Of a stretch of DNA of 64,000 nt, positions 47,531 through 59,420 are shown one piece after another. This DNA comes from Mimachlamys varia (taxonomy: Eukaryota; Mollusca; Bivalvia; Pectinida; Pectinidae): the NCBI GenBank assembly GCA_947623455.1, contig OX392529.1:60345186-60409185 (forward strand). The letters run 5' to 3'. The notes under the pieces were generated by a model. The model was not told the origin of the DNA and searched no databases. It saw nothing but the letters and a program-made list of their open reading frames with translations. The position numbers and the translations under genes are program-made. Each line of letters starts with the position of its first letter. Within the stretch, counting starts at the first letter, position 1.

Positions 47531-48604
47531 TAAAACGTCTTTCCAATTGACAGGAGTTGTATTGTATCGATCTGTATCCATCGATTATCCAATAAAATAT
47601 TGATTAATCACAAGGCTTTACCACCATTGCCTATGCTAGTGTGAACGAGTCATCCTTCGCTTATTAATAGGATAACAGAAAAACGATTTTGTGTCTATTG
47701 ATACGGTACGAAGGGTGAAGCGATGGGTGTGTGTTATAATTAAATGTTGATAGACTATGATATATCGGTTAGCTAGTTAGTAGGTTCAGTCCTGTTGTCC
47801 TGGGATACCTCATGTTATAGAGGCTACTCAAACAGCTGACATCCGAGTCATAGTATTAATGAGACTCCATGGAACTCGTTATATAAGTTGATTAAGTAAA
47901 ACAACACGAAGCGCTGTTTAATACGGTTTTATACCGCACGTGGCTTTGTGCTAGTATTTGCGCACATGGATTTCATATAATTAAGTGATTGTTACCGTGT
48001 GGTACATTTGGGAATTGACCGGTGTTGATTAAAATACTATCTCTCCTCTGTGACAAGATGTTGTTGGGTCTGGGTGACAGGACACTGACAAATGGCTGAT
48101 GAGAATAACCATGGACTGTGGTAAGCGGACAATGATACACATGAAACAAACAACCTCTACCACGTAGATTTGTAAAGCTGTGTAATAACGGTTGGTACCT
48201 GAGTTGAATAAACACGCTTTTATCGAGTGCTTAGTCGACTCCAAGGATGGACTCTACTTCAATATCAGGTGAAGAAGGAATCAATAGCCCTCGTGTAATA
48301 GAAAATACAGGAGTATTTGAGTGAAGTTACCGACAAACATTGTATTATTGTACAAATTCTTCCCAGTGGAATTATTGCTTCACGTGTGATAGCGAGGCAC
48401 CAAACCAAGTTTATCCCGTCCTGAAGAGGTAAGTGAAGATCTGACAACCTGCTAGTCATAATTGGTTGGGAAGCTGGTCGATTTGGCTGATGAAACCAAT
48501 GCTTTAATTTAGTCTGGGGTTAATGTTCTGTTTTGTTTATTTGTATTTTTTTTTATATTTTATATATGTTTGTCTTTTTATGTCTGTGATATTTCTTAGT
48601 ATCT
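47531..48604. other. Spacer, no gene seen
   Basis: Frames of 64-80 codons at 47973-48459 on the minus strand have no recognisable motif. Confidence 0.4.
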
Positions 48605-48692
48605 GTTGCTTTTTAGTTTGGGATTGGCTTTTGAGTTTGGGATTGGCGTTTGAGTTTTGGATTGGCGTTTGAGTTTGGGATTGACTTTTGAG
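48605..48692. repeat. 19-bp tandem repeat, about 4.5 copies
   Basis: Unit TTTTGAGTTTGGGATTGGC. It explains the QSQTQTPIQNS-like peptide in the minus frames here. Confidence 0.9.
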
Positions 48693-48754
48693 TTTAACGA
48701 TGTGATGCACTTGACGATAATACATAGATATAAGAATACATTCTTTACACAAAA

Positions 48755-48862
48755 ATCAGAGAATACTGAAGCGTCTACAAAACCATAATCCGAACCCAAA
48801 AGCGATAACACTAGGGCCAAAATATGAACAAAGGAAATATTTACACGGAGACCAAAGACAAA
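48755..48862 (-). mobile_element. RT-element 3' tail fragment
   Basis: Reverse complement of AATCAGAGAATACTGAAGCG, CATAATCCGAACCC and ACAAAGGAAATATTTACACG. Inserted beside the 19-bp repeat. Confidence 0.82.
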
Positions 48863-49342
48863 TATTTTATTACAAAACAAAATCAACGTGCATGGCATGT
48901 TTACACCTACTGTCCGTGTTACTTTTGACATAACTTCTTGTTTTAACATAAAATATACATGTCAGTTTTATTATTTGCTATTTATTGTCTTTGAAACCAT
49001 CCACCGACTAGTTAATATGGCAGCAAAACAACATATTCAGGAAAACATCCAATAAACGTGTCAAAATAATTCATAATATGTTTTTTTTTTAATATAAAAA
49101 CGCCTTTGGGGATATATCACATCATTTTTCTAATATATTGTTAACGTTCTCGCAAAGACATACGTGTACAGCTTGTAACACAAAACTGCCAGCGATTTAC
49201 ACAATACCATTCCTATTCTTGACAAATGTAACTAATCCAGATATTTGAAATAAAAAACGAAGAGTAAATACCTTGACGAGGGAAGTAATGTTTATCTGAA
49301 GCAATTCGAACACGATCAAATAACATACTATGCGAAAATAAA
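48863..49342. other. AT-rich spacer, no gene seen
   Basis: No gene or family recognised. Confidence 0.35.
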
Positions 49343-49405
49343 TTAGAGAATACCGAAGCGATAACAAATCATAATCCGAACTCAAAATCGATTCAACCAG
49401 AAAAA
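49343..49405 (-). mobile_element. RT-element 3' tail fragment
   Basis: GAGAATACCGAAGCGATAAC and CATAATCCGAACTCAAAATC: the terminal tail in reverse. Confidence 0.8.
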
Positions 49406-49436
49406 ACATATTTTTGATTTCATTGCTGTTAATATC

Positions 49437-49495
49437 GTTGTTAACTTTGGAGGAAAGATTTCCCAGCAGACTGTTGCCATTTCTATGGGGGACAA
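49437..49495 (+). mobile_element. RT-element palm fragment, opposite strand to neighbours
   Basis: CTTTGGAGGAAAGATTTCCC and AGCAGACTGTTGCCATTTCT match 4680-4720 of copy A (the FGGKI-QQTVGIPMG codons) on the plus strand. It lies between two minus-strand tails. Confidence 0.78.
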
Positions 49496-49496
49496 A

Positions 49497-50690
49497 AAAC
49501 AAAATAGAGAATACCAAAGCGTCATTAAAATTAAACTCAAAATCGATTAAACTAGAGGCAAAATAGAAACAAAGGAATGATTTGAATAAAAACACTCGTA
49601 AAAGTACAAGAAAATAAGACCAGGTGTTCCTGGAGAGTAATCGTCCTCTGCTTCATCGACGACACCCGCCATATAAATCTTTGTCACATCCAAGTAAGCA
49701 TCAATCCTCAAAATAAGAACCGAGTCATCAGTTGCAATCACAACAAGTAAGCACACAAATAAGATGGTGACCATTAAACTTGCCAATTGTCTCCATCAAC
49801 CTGCATCTCTCGAATCCGTGTGCCGTAAGTTTGTTCGTCAGCAGTTGACATATATCACGAAATTCTCGATACTCAGAGCAAATCTTAGAATCAACTGCGA
49901 CATGTTAACACCATAGGATGGAGAAGCAGGGATGTTACATCAGGAAAGGAAAAGTTCATGATCAGAAAATCGAAACCGTCACGTTTATCATAATACAGCT
50001 TAGTAGTAAGTTGCCCGTGTTGGTCATAGCTTAAGTAAAGATCGAGGTTAGAAGCTGATGTAGGAGAGTCTGTTGTATCTTTAGTCTCAAGTTGAGTAGG
50101 GTATATACGATCGACTAGGTCAGCAAACGTCTTGCTGTTTATAGACAACACATCGTCGATATACCTGAAAGTAAAAGTTTTAAAGGTCGTTGATAGTTGT
50201 TCGAACATCTGGGTCAAGAAATATCGAGTTGTATTTAATTTTCATTTTGTATCGCAAACTGATAATTTTTTTTCTGAATAGAGTACCTGATACATTTAAC
50301 CCACACTGAAAGTGAATCCAATTCAGCATGTTCACGTTTAGCCCATTGTCTGGCGTAATCTTTCACAGAGTCCATAAGAATCTTGAAATTAACATTTTAT
50401 TTGATGGACGGAGTCTCGCAATACTTAGGACCTTTCATGAAAAGCTCCCGTAGCTTTATGTTGGGGATGATATTCAAATTGCCAGTTACTATGTGTCCAG
50501 CTGGACCATAGTAATATGGGGATGAAGAACATGAACATGATGAATGAGTGGTCATTCTGATGTCTTCTATACTCAACGGTTGCAGTGTTTGCTTAATTGA
50601 AAAGCTTAGGTGCAATAGGAAGAAAATAACTGTAGAAAATGAAAGGTGATCTTTAATATCGGAAGTACGGTGTACCCCACTGTGCCCCAC
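49497..50690 (-). pseudogene. RT-element copy G, longest 5'-to-3' span, fused by internal deletion
   Basis: Minus strand from 50690: CSSSPYYYGPAGHIVTGNLN, IIPNIKLRELFMKGPKY, then DYARQWAKREHAELD and LDPDVRTTINDL. At about 50186 it jumps into FTFRYIDDVLSINSKTF (YIDD intact), LDLYLSYDQHGQLTTKLY and DKRD, then the C-terminal part, and the conserved block (frame 49786-49547: LVVIATDDSVLILRID, DVTKIYMAGVVDEAEDDYSP) and tail to 49497. The deletion removes the RT fingers and front half of the palm. Frameshifts occur at the fusion and later. Confidence 0.86.
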
Positions 50691-51020
50691 TTTTAGCTGA
50701 CTTTTTTTTATTCATACGAGGCTGAATTTGTCGAGGAGCTTATAAGGACAGGAAACAAAAACCTTGCCAAATATTTTAATTTCGCTTTCGGGTGTATCGA
50801 CAATGTACAAAAAGGAGTTTGCCGACCTAGTCGATCAGAGAACAGATTCTTCTTCATCAGCTACTTATTTAATTTTTACTTAAAATATGTCCAACACGGA
50901 CATGGTTTACATGTGGCAGCTGAATCCTTATTCTAGAACTTGCTCTTAATATCGATATTTTCGTGATGTTGGATGCTGACAAACACACTAATGACACAGA
51001 GATTCGAGAGATGCAGGTTT
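50676..51020 (+). pseudogene. RT-element copy H, head-to-head with copy G
   Basis: Plus strand: CCCCACTTTTAGCTGACTTT, CATACGAGGCTGAATTTGTC, CTTGCCAAATATTTTAATTT, then a degraded YIDD (GTATCGACAATGTAC), and on to GACACAGAGATTCGAGAGAT. The catalytic codons are deleted/changed. It starts where copy G's 5' end stops, giving an inverted pair. Confidence 0.82.
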
Positions 51021-51595
51021 GTCAAGACAAATATATAAAGCTTATGTATTGTATATGATTTTCTCTGCGTGTTTTAGATACTAAAAGTGAGTCCTTAATA
51101 TTCCCTGATCGTTTACAAAAAACGTCAACTTTAAACAAAATATACATTCAACACGAAACCCATTGTTGAAGTGTTTTCCTTTGTGACTGTTGGTCGAACA
51201 CTGAACAAGGATAGGTTATCTTATTGAAACTAGGCATTGCTGAAAATTGATCTGGGTGTAATCATTGTGTTTCTATTGCTGAAGTACTATGGTAACCGGG
51301 TCGATTTTAACAGGTCGAAAAAATCTTGTTTGCAGGACCATAAGTCTCATATACTCTTAAACTCGGACCGCCCGTTCTCTGTTTTAATTTGAAAATAATG
51401 CAAACAATCTAGGTCATATTGAGAATGCAAACAATCTAGGTCATATAGAGAAACAAATCGTGTATATACAAATCATCCAATACATAATGCTTAGGTATTC
51501 TCTTATTTATTTATACATATCATTTCATATCAACCTTTTACTGTATAGGCTATGAAAACCAACGTGTAGATTAATTGGCAATAAATCCCATTGTC
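51021..51595. other. Spacer, no gene seen
   Basis: A short direct repeat (AATGCAAACAATCTAGGTCA at about 51395 and 51424) is the only notable item. Confidence 0.4.
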
Positions 51596-51815
51596 AAATG
51601 TGCAAACACCTCTTGGGTGGTTGGCTGGTGCAGGGCCATCTTGCCTTTCACCAAGGCGGCTGTGGTTCGATTCCCAACAAAACGTGAGAAGGTATGTGGT
51701 TATCTGCCCCACCACTTGGGCTTTCTCCTGGTACTCTGGTTTCCTCTTACAATAAGACCCCACGCGCGCAAACATCCGGACCAACACGTCTTATTAATAT
51801 AAGTTGCAAAGCTTC
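51596..51815 (+). mobile_element. tRNA-derived SINE
   Basis: A tRNA-like head (TGGCTGGTGCAG as box A, GGTTCGATTCC as box B at about 51665-51675) is followed by a conserved core with GGGCTTTCTCCTGGTACTCT and GGTTTCCTC, then AATAAGACC. This order is that of bivalve SINEs with a Meta-type core (family name from memory). It is pol III type by its promoter boxes. The A/T-rich tail lies near 51830-51860. Confidence 0.8.
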
Positions 51816-51904
51816 TTTCGTAATTGTCGTAAAATAAATAATTAGTTTATTTATTTCAAATGTGCAAACGTCTCGGAAATAAAATTTAAAGTGTTTCATC
51901 TGTT

Positions 51905-52100
51905 TCCATGATCTTAAAAGTATCAGACCAAGCTTTTCTTGTTACAGTTTTAAAAGTATCAGACCAAGCTTTTCTTGTTATAGTTTTAAAAGTATCAGAC
52001 CAAGCTTTTCTTGTTAAAGTTTTAAAAGTATCAGACCAAGCTTTTCTTGTTATAGTCTTAAAAGTATCAGACCAAGCTTTTCTTGTTATAGTTTTAAAAT
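51905..52100. repeat. 36-bp tandem repeat, 5 copies
   Basis: Words AAAAGTATCAGACCAAGCTT and TTCTTGTTATAG. Length is a multiple of three, so both strands are open with a 12-residue period (51886-52165). Confidence 0.93.
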
Positions 52101-52763
52101 GCTTATGTTGGGAGGCTTCTTTGTTATGCAGTCTAACAAACAAACAAAGCAATAAGAGCGTATGATAAAATACTGATGGACAGACCTTCAGAAAAGGTGT
52201 TCAAGAGATGTGTTGATATGAAGTCATTATCATTATCATATTTTCACTACAACAAACTATAGTTGACAGTTAGAACTAGAACAGAGAACCTTTGTTATAA
52301 GACGTAATTTGCTGCTGTAGTTTGTATAAGTATCGTACCCTTATCATCTTCACAGGATAAAGCTGCCTCAAGCGATTTGTTTTCGAAACTTTCATTTTTT
52401 TTAAAATTTGCCACCGCGACAGAACATTGGGTATCAATTTTCTAATATTTTTTATGGACATTTCTTGGATTTATCTCCTGGTGTGCATTTAGTCAATAGT
52501 CCTGTGAAGTGCAGCTACGATCAAGACCTTGTTCAATGTACCGTCCTTGTTTACCATGTCGATAAAGTCTTACCCATGTGTCAATCAATATTAGTACTAG
52601 ACGACTTAATTAACTTTCTCAAGTATACTAGAGATACGGTTTCGATATCGATTTCATTGATAATTTTTTAGTACAGCTCACACGACTAAGTATCATTTAT
52701 ACATTTAAAACTGACTACATATTAACATAACAATACAGTGTATAAAGTTCAAAGGTCTCCCTA
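52101..52763. other. Spacer with one unassigned 87-codon frame
   Basis: The frame at 52408-52671 (plus) has mixed composition and no recognised motif; it is more likely chance than a gene. Confidence 0.3.
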
Positions 52764-54245
52764 TTGTCACGTACAATCGATGTGCACGGGACTTCAAAGA
52801 AACCTCCCACGTTGAGAGACTTTGTACACGTACAATCGATGTGTACGGGACCTCACGGAAACCTCCCACGTTGAGAGACTTTGTACACGTACAATCGATG
52901 TGTACGGGACCTCACAGAAACCTCCCACGTTGAGAGACTTTGTACACGTACAATCGATGTGTACGGAACCTCAAAGAAACCTCCCACGTTGAGAGACTTT
53001 GTACACGTACAATCGATGTGTACGGGACCTCAAAGAAACCTCCCACGTTGAGAGACTTTGTACACGTACAATCGATGTGTACGGGACCTCACAGAAACCT
53101 CCCACGTTGAGAGACTTTGTACACGTACAATCGATGTGTACGGGACCTCACAGAAACCTCCCACGTTGAGAGACTTTGTACACGTACAATCGATGTGTAC
53201 GGGACCTCACAGAAACCTCCCACGTTGAGAGACTTTGTACACGTACAATCGATGTGTACGGAACCTCAAAGAAACCTCCCACGTTGAGAGACTTTGTACA
53301 CGTACAATCGATGTGTACGGGACCTCAAAGAAACCTCCCACGTTGAGAGACTTTGTACACGTACAATCGATGTGTACGGGACCTCACAGAAACCTCCCAC
53401 GTTGAGAGACTTTGTACACGTACAATCGATGTGTACGGGACCTCACAGAAACCTCCCACGTTGAGAGACTTTGTACACGTACAATCGATGTGTACGGGAC
53501 CTCACAGAAACCTCCCACGTTGAGAGACTTTGTACACGTACAATCGATGTGTACGGGACCTCAAAGAAACCTCCCACGTTGAGAGACTTTGTACACGTAC
53601 AATCGATGTGTACGGGACCTCACAGAAACCTCCCACGTTGAGAGACTTTGTACACGTACAATCGATGTGTACGGGACCTCAAAGAAACCTCCCACGTTGA
53701 GAGACTTTGTACACGTACAATCGATGTGTACGGGACCTCACAGAAACCTCCCACGTTGAGAGACCTTGTACACGTACAATCGATGTGTACGGGACCTCAC
53801 AGAAACCTCCCACGTTGAGAGACCTTGTACACGTACAATCGATGTGTACGGGACCTCACAGAAACCTCCGACTTTGGGAGACCTTGTACACGTACAATCG
53901 ATGTGTACGGGACCTCACAGAAATCTCCCACGTTGAGAGACCTTGTACACGTACAATCGATGTGTACGGGACTTCAAAGAAATCTCCGACGTTTGGAGTC
54001 CTTGTACACGAACAATCGATGTGTACGGGACTTCAAAGAAACCTCCGACGTTGGGAGCCCTTATACACGTACAATCGATGTGTACTGGACACCAAAGAAA
54101 CCTCCGACGTTTGGAGTCCTTGTACACGAACAATCGATGTGTACGGGACTTCAAAGAAACCTCCGACGTTTGGAGTCCTTGTACACGAACAATCGATGTG
54201 TACGGGACATCAAAGAAACCGTCGACGTTGGCAGTCCTTGTACAT
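52764..54245. repeat. 59-bp minisatellite, about 25 copies, with 295-bp higher-order unit
   Basis: Words GTACACGTACAATCGATGTG, TACGGGACCTCACAGAAACC and TCCCACGTTGAGAGAC. The variant TACGGAACCTCAAAG recurs at 52965 and 53260, five units apart, with the intervening units in the same order (AAAG, CACAG x3). Units right of 53870 are progressively diverged. Because three units are 177 bp, one frame stays open for 183 codons (53707-54258); I read it as non-coding. GTACAC...GTGTAC forms a short stem in each unit. Confidence 0.95.
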
Positions 54246-54704
54246 GAGCCTTTGTTGATTCTGTTACATTAACCACACTTGTAACTTTAGGGAAAGACTT
54301 TGACATACATTTAAATTAAATTCTGCATTCTGTTTTCTTTCCATTTATGAAAACTTTAATTTACCACACACATTATTCTATAGGGCATACTCAACAAATT
54401 TGTTGAAAAGGAAATGTACATGTATGAAAACATTATAAACAATCATTCATTGATATAATATAACACAAATACACATGCTTGCGTATATTTTTTATAAGAT
54501 TGGATTTTCAAACGTTTCTACTAAGGTTATGATGTTTCATACAAACATGAATCATGCAGAGTATACGCTCTACATGTGCATAGGTTTGTTAGCATTGTCA
54601 TATTGGTAGTAAACAAATTGAACTGCTGTCAAAATGATGGAAGAGCTTTCGTAGCAAAATGAATCATCAAACAACATCGATGTAATATAGCTCTGTATTC
54701 TTAC
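54246..54704. other. AT-rich spacer, no gene seen
   Basis: Nothing recognised. Confidence 0.4.
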
Positions 54705-55991
54705 TAATTCCCTCCCCACTGCTTACCTCTAAATACGCTTCCCCTCACCACTAGTTAACTCTAACTACGCTTCCCCTCACCACTGGTTAACTCTTACTAC
54801 ACTTTCCCCCACCAATGATTAACTATTACTACACTTTCCCTCACCACTAGTTAACTTTAACTACACTTTCCCTCACCACTAGTTAACTTTAACTACACTT
54901 TCCCTCACCACTAGTTAACTCTAACTACACTTTCCCCTCACCAATGATGAACTATTTTAACAACACTTTCCCTCACCACTAGTTAACTCTAACTACGTTT
55001 TCCCTCACCACTGGTTAATTTTAACAACACTTTCCCTCACCACAAGTTAATTCTAACAACACTTTCCCTCACCACTAGTTAACTCACACAACACTTTCCC
55101 ACACTACTTCCTAACTCTAACTACAGTTTTCCCTCACCACTGGTCAACTCTAACTACACTTTCCCTCACTACTGGTTAACTCTAACTACACTTTCCCCTC
55201 ACCAATGATTAACTATTACTACACTTTCCCTCGCCACTAGTTAACTTTAACTACACTTTCCCTCACCACTTGTTAAATCTCATTTCGCTGTCCCTTGCCA
55301 CGACTTAACTCTAACTACGTTTTCCCTCACCACTGGTTAATTTTAACAACACTTTCCCTCACCACTGATTAATTTTAACAACACTTTCCCTCACCACTGG
55401 TTAACTCTAACTACACTTTCCCCACCACTAGTTAACTCTAACTACACTTTCCCTCACCGCTAGTTAACTCTAACTACACTTTCCCTCATCACTGGTTAAC
55501 TCTAACTACACTTTCCCTCACCACTGGTTAACTCTAACTACACTTTCCCTCACCACTGGTTAACTCTAACTACACTTTCCCTCAACACTAGTTAACTCTA
55601 ACTACACTTTCCCTCACCACTGGTTAACTCTAACTACACTTTCCCTCACCACTTGTTAACTCTAACTACACTTTCCCTCAACACCAGTTAACTCTAACTA
55701 CACTTTCCCTCAACACAAGTTAACTCTAACTACACTTTCCCTCACCACTAGTTAACTCTAACTACACTTTCCCTCACCACTGGTTAACTCTAACTACACT
55801 TTCCCTCACCACTGGTTAACTCTAACTACACTTTCCCTCACCACTGGTTAACTCTAACTACACTTTCCCTCACCACTGGTTAACTCTAACAACACTTTCC
55901 CTCACCACTAGTTAACTCTAACTACACTTTCCCTCACCACTGGTTAACTCTAACTACACTTTCCCACACTACTTCCTAACTCAATCTACGC
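54705..55991. repeat. 32-bp minisatellite, about 40 copies
   Basis: Words ACTACACTTTCCCTCACCAC and TGGTTAACTCTA. Left third is diverged, the right two thirds (55390-55960) are homogeneous, so recent amplification was on the right. Confidence 0.95.
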
Positions 55992-56639
55992 TTCAGCAGC
56001 TGAGGCGACGTCTGTAATGTGATAAACACATATCATATCGTCAATAATGTCACCGAGTGGCCGCTGACCCGTGTAATCGTCAATAATTCAATAAAGTCAA
56101 ACAATATAACAACTCAGGTAAAAGGTATCAACCCTCGTCGGTACATAATAGGAAACTGGGTGTGTGCCCAAGTACGTCACAGACTTAGTAGCTCGATGTT
56201 TAAACATGGGTAGAAATTCCAAGCCAACTAAAGTGAAGCCATATATTTGTTAATTCCCATGTGTTACCTCTTCGTACATCTGTGATGTAACACTCTCCTA
56301 AACTGTATCGCAATGTATGTCCGTGATACATTTCTTTTAAACTGTAATAGGAGCGTTAATAACATTCATGGAAAATCGATATATTTCTGAATAGAAATTT
56401 CCTAAAATGTATCTGGATTGATTTCTCGATACCACAATGCCATAGTTCACAAATACAAACGTTCCATCATTAGGTATCGGTAACAGTTTATTATCTATGG
56501 CGTTGTCTGCCATTGTTATTGTTCTGAAAGCAAAGCACATCAACAGATATAATTTATTGGGGCATCCGTCCGTTTATACGGTAGAAATGTTACCGGATGT
56601 CTTCATAACACGAGGCTGTTGACATCGGACTGACATAGA
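55992..56639. other. Spacer, no gene seen
   Basis: Frames of 64-68 codons at 56019-56213 and 56337-56543 have no motif. Confidence 0.4.
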
Positions 56640-57312
56640 ATATCTCCCGTTGCCATTACAACGGACTGACAGCAGAGTAGAGTGTACCCCGTAGACGTCA
56701 CAACGGACTGACAGTACAGTGTACCCCCGTAGACGTCACAACGGACTGACAGTACAGTGTATCCCCGTAGACGTCACAACGGACTGACAGTACAGTGTAA
56801 CCCCGTAGACGTCACAACGGACTGACAGTACAGTGTACCCCCGTAGACATCACAACGGACTGACAGTACAGTGTACCCCCGTAGACGTTACAAGGGACTG
56901 ACAGTACAGTGTACCCCCGTAGACATCACAACGGACTGGCAGTCGGTGTACCCCCGTAGACGTCACAACGGACTGACAGTAGAGTGTACCTCCCGTAGAC
57001 GTCACAACGGACTGACAGTAGAGTGTACCTCCCGTAGACGTCACAACGGACTGGCAGTACAGTGTACCCCCGTAGACGTCACAACGGACTGACAGTAGAG
57101 TGTACCTCCCGTAGACGTCACAACGGACTGACAGTAGAGTGTACCCCGTAGACGTCACAGTGGACTGACAGTATAGTATACCTCCGGTAGACGTCACAAC
57201 GGACTGACAGTACAGTGTACCCCTATAGACGTCACAACGGACTGACAGTAGAGTGTACTTCCCGTAGACGTCACAACGGACTGACAGTACAGTGTACCCC
57301 CGTAGACGTCAC
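56640..57312. repeat. 38-bp minisatellite, about 17-18 copies
   Basis: Words CGTAGACGTCACAACGGACT and GACAGTACAGTGTACCCC; length varies 35-40 bp. Each unit carries the palindrome GACGTC. Frames on both strands are by-products. Confidence 0.95.
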
Positions 57313-57989
57313 AATATAACACAGGGATGTTTACTTCTTCAAAAAAACTGCAGATTTGTTTTGCCAATACAAATCGATGTCCTATTCCGAACTGGTCATA
57401 TATTTATGTTAACCTTTTGAGCTTTGCTGACGTGTTGTTGATTTTACTTGGAAAGTGGAATATAGAGTGTGTTTACTTTCTGGCGTTTGTGTTTCACAAA
57501 GGCTGTTAAATAATTGACGTTTGATAAGCTTACTTATTGGAGCCTGTGGGGTATTATTGAATATATTGATACACATTACCATGACAGGTGTCCACTGGAG
57601 CCCGGTGTAGTCAGACTTGTGTTCAATCTAACTGGATGTACGCATAAGCACAGTTCTTTATCAGATAAATTTGTTGTCACGAAGCAACTACTTAGGCATG
57701 CTTAAACGCTGATTTCACAACTGTTTGAAATAACCGATATGTAAGTATATTTCTATATCGTCACATTTGGGACACGCTAATATTGCTTTAATTATTTTAT
57801 TTTATTTTCCTGTTGACGGACCATCAGTCTGAAGATTCGCTGTATATTCGTTTAAATTATACGCATTGTTCAATGAGATATTATGAACTATTTTTGAAAA
57901 TATTTAGCCATTTTATTATTATTATTATTCGCTTAAAATGATATTTATTACATTTTTACCAGTGAAATATCGAAAATTATTTATTCTAT
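57313..57989. other. AT-rich spacer, no gene seen
   Basis: Nothing recognised. Confidence 0.4.
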
Positions 57990-58052
57990 AAAAGTGATAT
58001 TTTTCACTAGTGAGAGATATGATATTTTTCACTAGTGAAAAATATCACTTTT
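57990..58052. repeat. Perfect 24-bp inverted repeat (hairpin 1)
   Basis: Arms 57990-58013 and 58029-58052 are exact reverse complements around a 15-base loop; the inner word TTTTTCACTAGTGAAAAA is itself palindromic. Confidence 0.92.
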
Positions 58053-58144
58053 TATGATTTGAACAATCAGAACGCTGCTTACAAACGACATTTTGGAAAA
58101 TCAAAAGCTGCCGCTGTAGACTTTGTTATATAAATATAATAAAC

Positions 58145-58264
58145 AGGATATCTAACAGTGTCTTCAGTAATACCAATTATATATCACTCATGTGGCTAAT
58201 ATTTTGATATTAGCCTCACTCGTGAAATATATTTGGTATTACTGAAGACAATGTTAGATATCCT
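58145..58264. repeat. 120-bp near-perfect palindrome (hairpin 2)
   Basis: Arms 58145-58202 and 58207-58264 with a 4-base loop TTTG. Shared words AGGATATCTAACA-TGTCTTC, AGTAATACCAA, and GGCTAATAT. Confidence 0.92.
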
Positions 58265-58536
58265 CTATATATCTAGGTAGTTGTTTACCACTTACTGATA
58301 ATATAAACGTGTCGTTTAATATAAACGTTATATAAGTAAATATGCTCTAGAAACTCCTACTTCTTGAACTTCGTCATAATTAATGAGTCCTTACAAGACG
58401 TGTGTTTTTGTTAGTAATTTATGTTCTCACGTGAAATGACGTTTCTACTTCATTTACATATATGTATTATATATATTGTAAAAAAAATAGAGTTTGTTTC
58501 CATGTGTAGGTAATTAAATAGATAAAATAAATTAAT

Positions 58537-58654
58537 AAACAAGACAACCGACTTCAACACGCGCTCAGCCTCTTCCTTGCTCTTCAGGAAAATGAAGGCT
58601 TTCCTGAAGAGCACCAAAGAGGATGAAAGCGTTTGGAAGTCGGTTGTCTTGTTT
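58537..58654. repeat. 118-bp palindrome (hairpin 3)
   Basis: AAACAAGACAACCGACTTC at the left matches GAAGTCGGTTGTCTTGTTT at the right; centre GCTCTTCAGGAAA / TTTCCTGAAGAGC near 58580-58612. A few mismatches in mid-arm. Confidence 0.92.
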
Positions 58655-58679
58655 TTATTTATTATATATATATATATAA

Positions 58680-58857
58680 AGAACAAAAACAAAGCTTTGC
58701 CACAAGGTGTTTCTGGCTTCTCAGGCTTCCTCAGGAGGACTGTTGTTTATTTTTACGTTATACATGTATATATCCCGGGAACGTAAAAATAAACAGTCCG
58801 CCTGAAGGAGCCTGAGAAGGCAATAAGGCCTTGCTGCAAAATTTTTGTTTTTTGTTC
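58680..58857. repeat. 178-bp palindrome (hairpin 4)
   Basis: AGAACAAAAAC at the left pairs with GTTTTTTGTTCT at the right; inner arms TTCTCAGGCTTCCTCAGG and CCTGAAGGAGCCTGAGAA; TTTATTTTTACGTT pairs with AACGTAAAAATAAA around a loop near 58762-58790. Confidence 0.92.
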
Positions 58858-59024
58858 TTTTTTATATTCAACTTCGCAAGGAAAACTCATTACGTTTCTT
58901 TATTTATATATATTCATACACAAAATTAATTGATTTCTTTTTGAACCCCCAGAAAGAAAATGATGAAGATACTATTCCGATTTCCTTAATTCCCGTCTGA
59001 TGTTAAGTTCTCCAAGTCGGTCAC
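58858..59024. other. Short spacer
   Basis: Nothing recognised. Confidence 0.3.
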
Positions 59025-59420
59025 GATTTCACAATATCACGAATTCCGTGATAAATGTCGCAGACTGACAGACAAACTTCCTACTAGGGCAGATGCAGGG
59101 TTACAAAGTTTATTATTGGCAAGCTTAATGTTCGTGGCCACGATGACATTTAAATTCCTTGGGCGATGTTAGTTTTTATATGCTTGTTGTATTTCTGGTT
59201 GCTGTTGCTGCTGTTGTCAATATTTCAGATTTTACTCTTTGGGAACATGACCATTCATTGTCTTTATCTAGTGTTGAATAACAGCTGTGTGTAAATGAAG
59301 ATCGAGACACTTGCTCTCCTGGAACACCTGGTCTTATTTCTTTCGTACTTTTTGAACGGTTTCAAGTAATGGATTTTCTTTATTCATATTATTCTCTTTC
59401 TAATAAATTTCGAGATCAAA
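59025..59420 (+). pseudogene. RT-element copy I, diverged 3' part
   Basis: Codons of the F-DRCRLLTDKL region (GTGATAAATGTCGCAGACTG) followed after divergence by CTTGCTCTCCTGGAACACCT and GGTCTTATTTCTTTCGTACT of the conserved block. More diverged than the other copies, perhaps an older or sister subfamily. Confidence 0.72.

Noticed and set aside
49197..49595. 132-codon minus frame as a gene
   Set aside because: It is stitched from RT-element tail fragments on both strands and AT-rich spacer, so it has no coherent product.
51596..51680. Functional tRNA gene
   Set aside because: Promoter boxes are present but the cloverleaf is imperfect and the sequence continues into a SINE core; it is a tRNA-derived SINE head.
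53707..54258. 183-codon plus frame in the 59-bp array as a gene
   Set aside because: It exists because three 59-bp units make 177 bp; other frames and the opposite strand are open as well, and the repeat is non-uniform at the end.
56850..57197. 115-codon minus frame in the 38-bp array as a gene
   Set aside because: The frame is a product of tandem repetition with irregular unit length.
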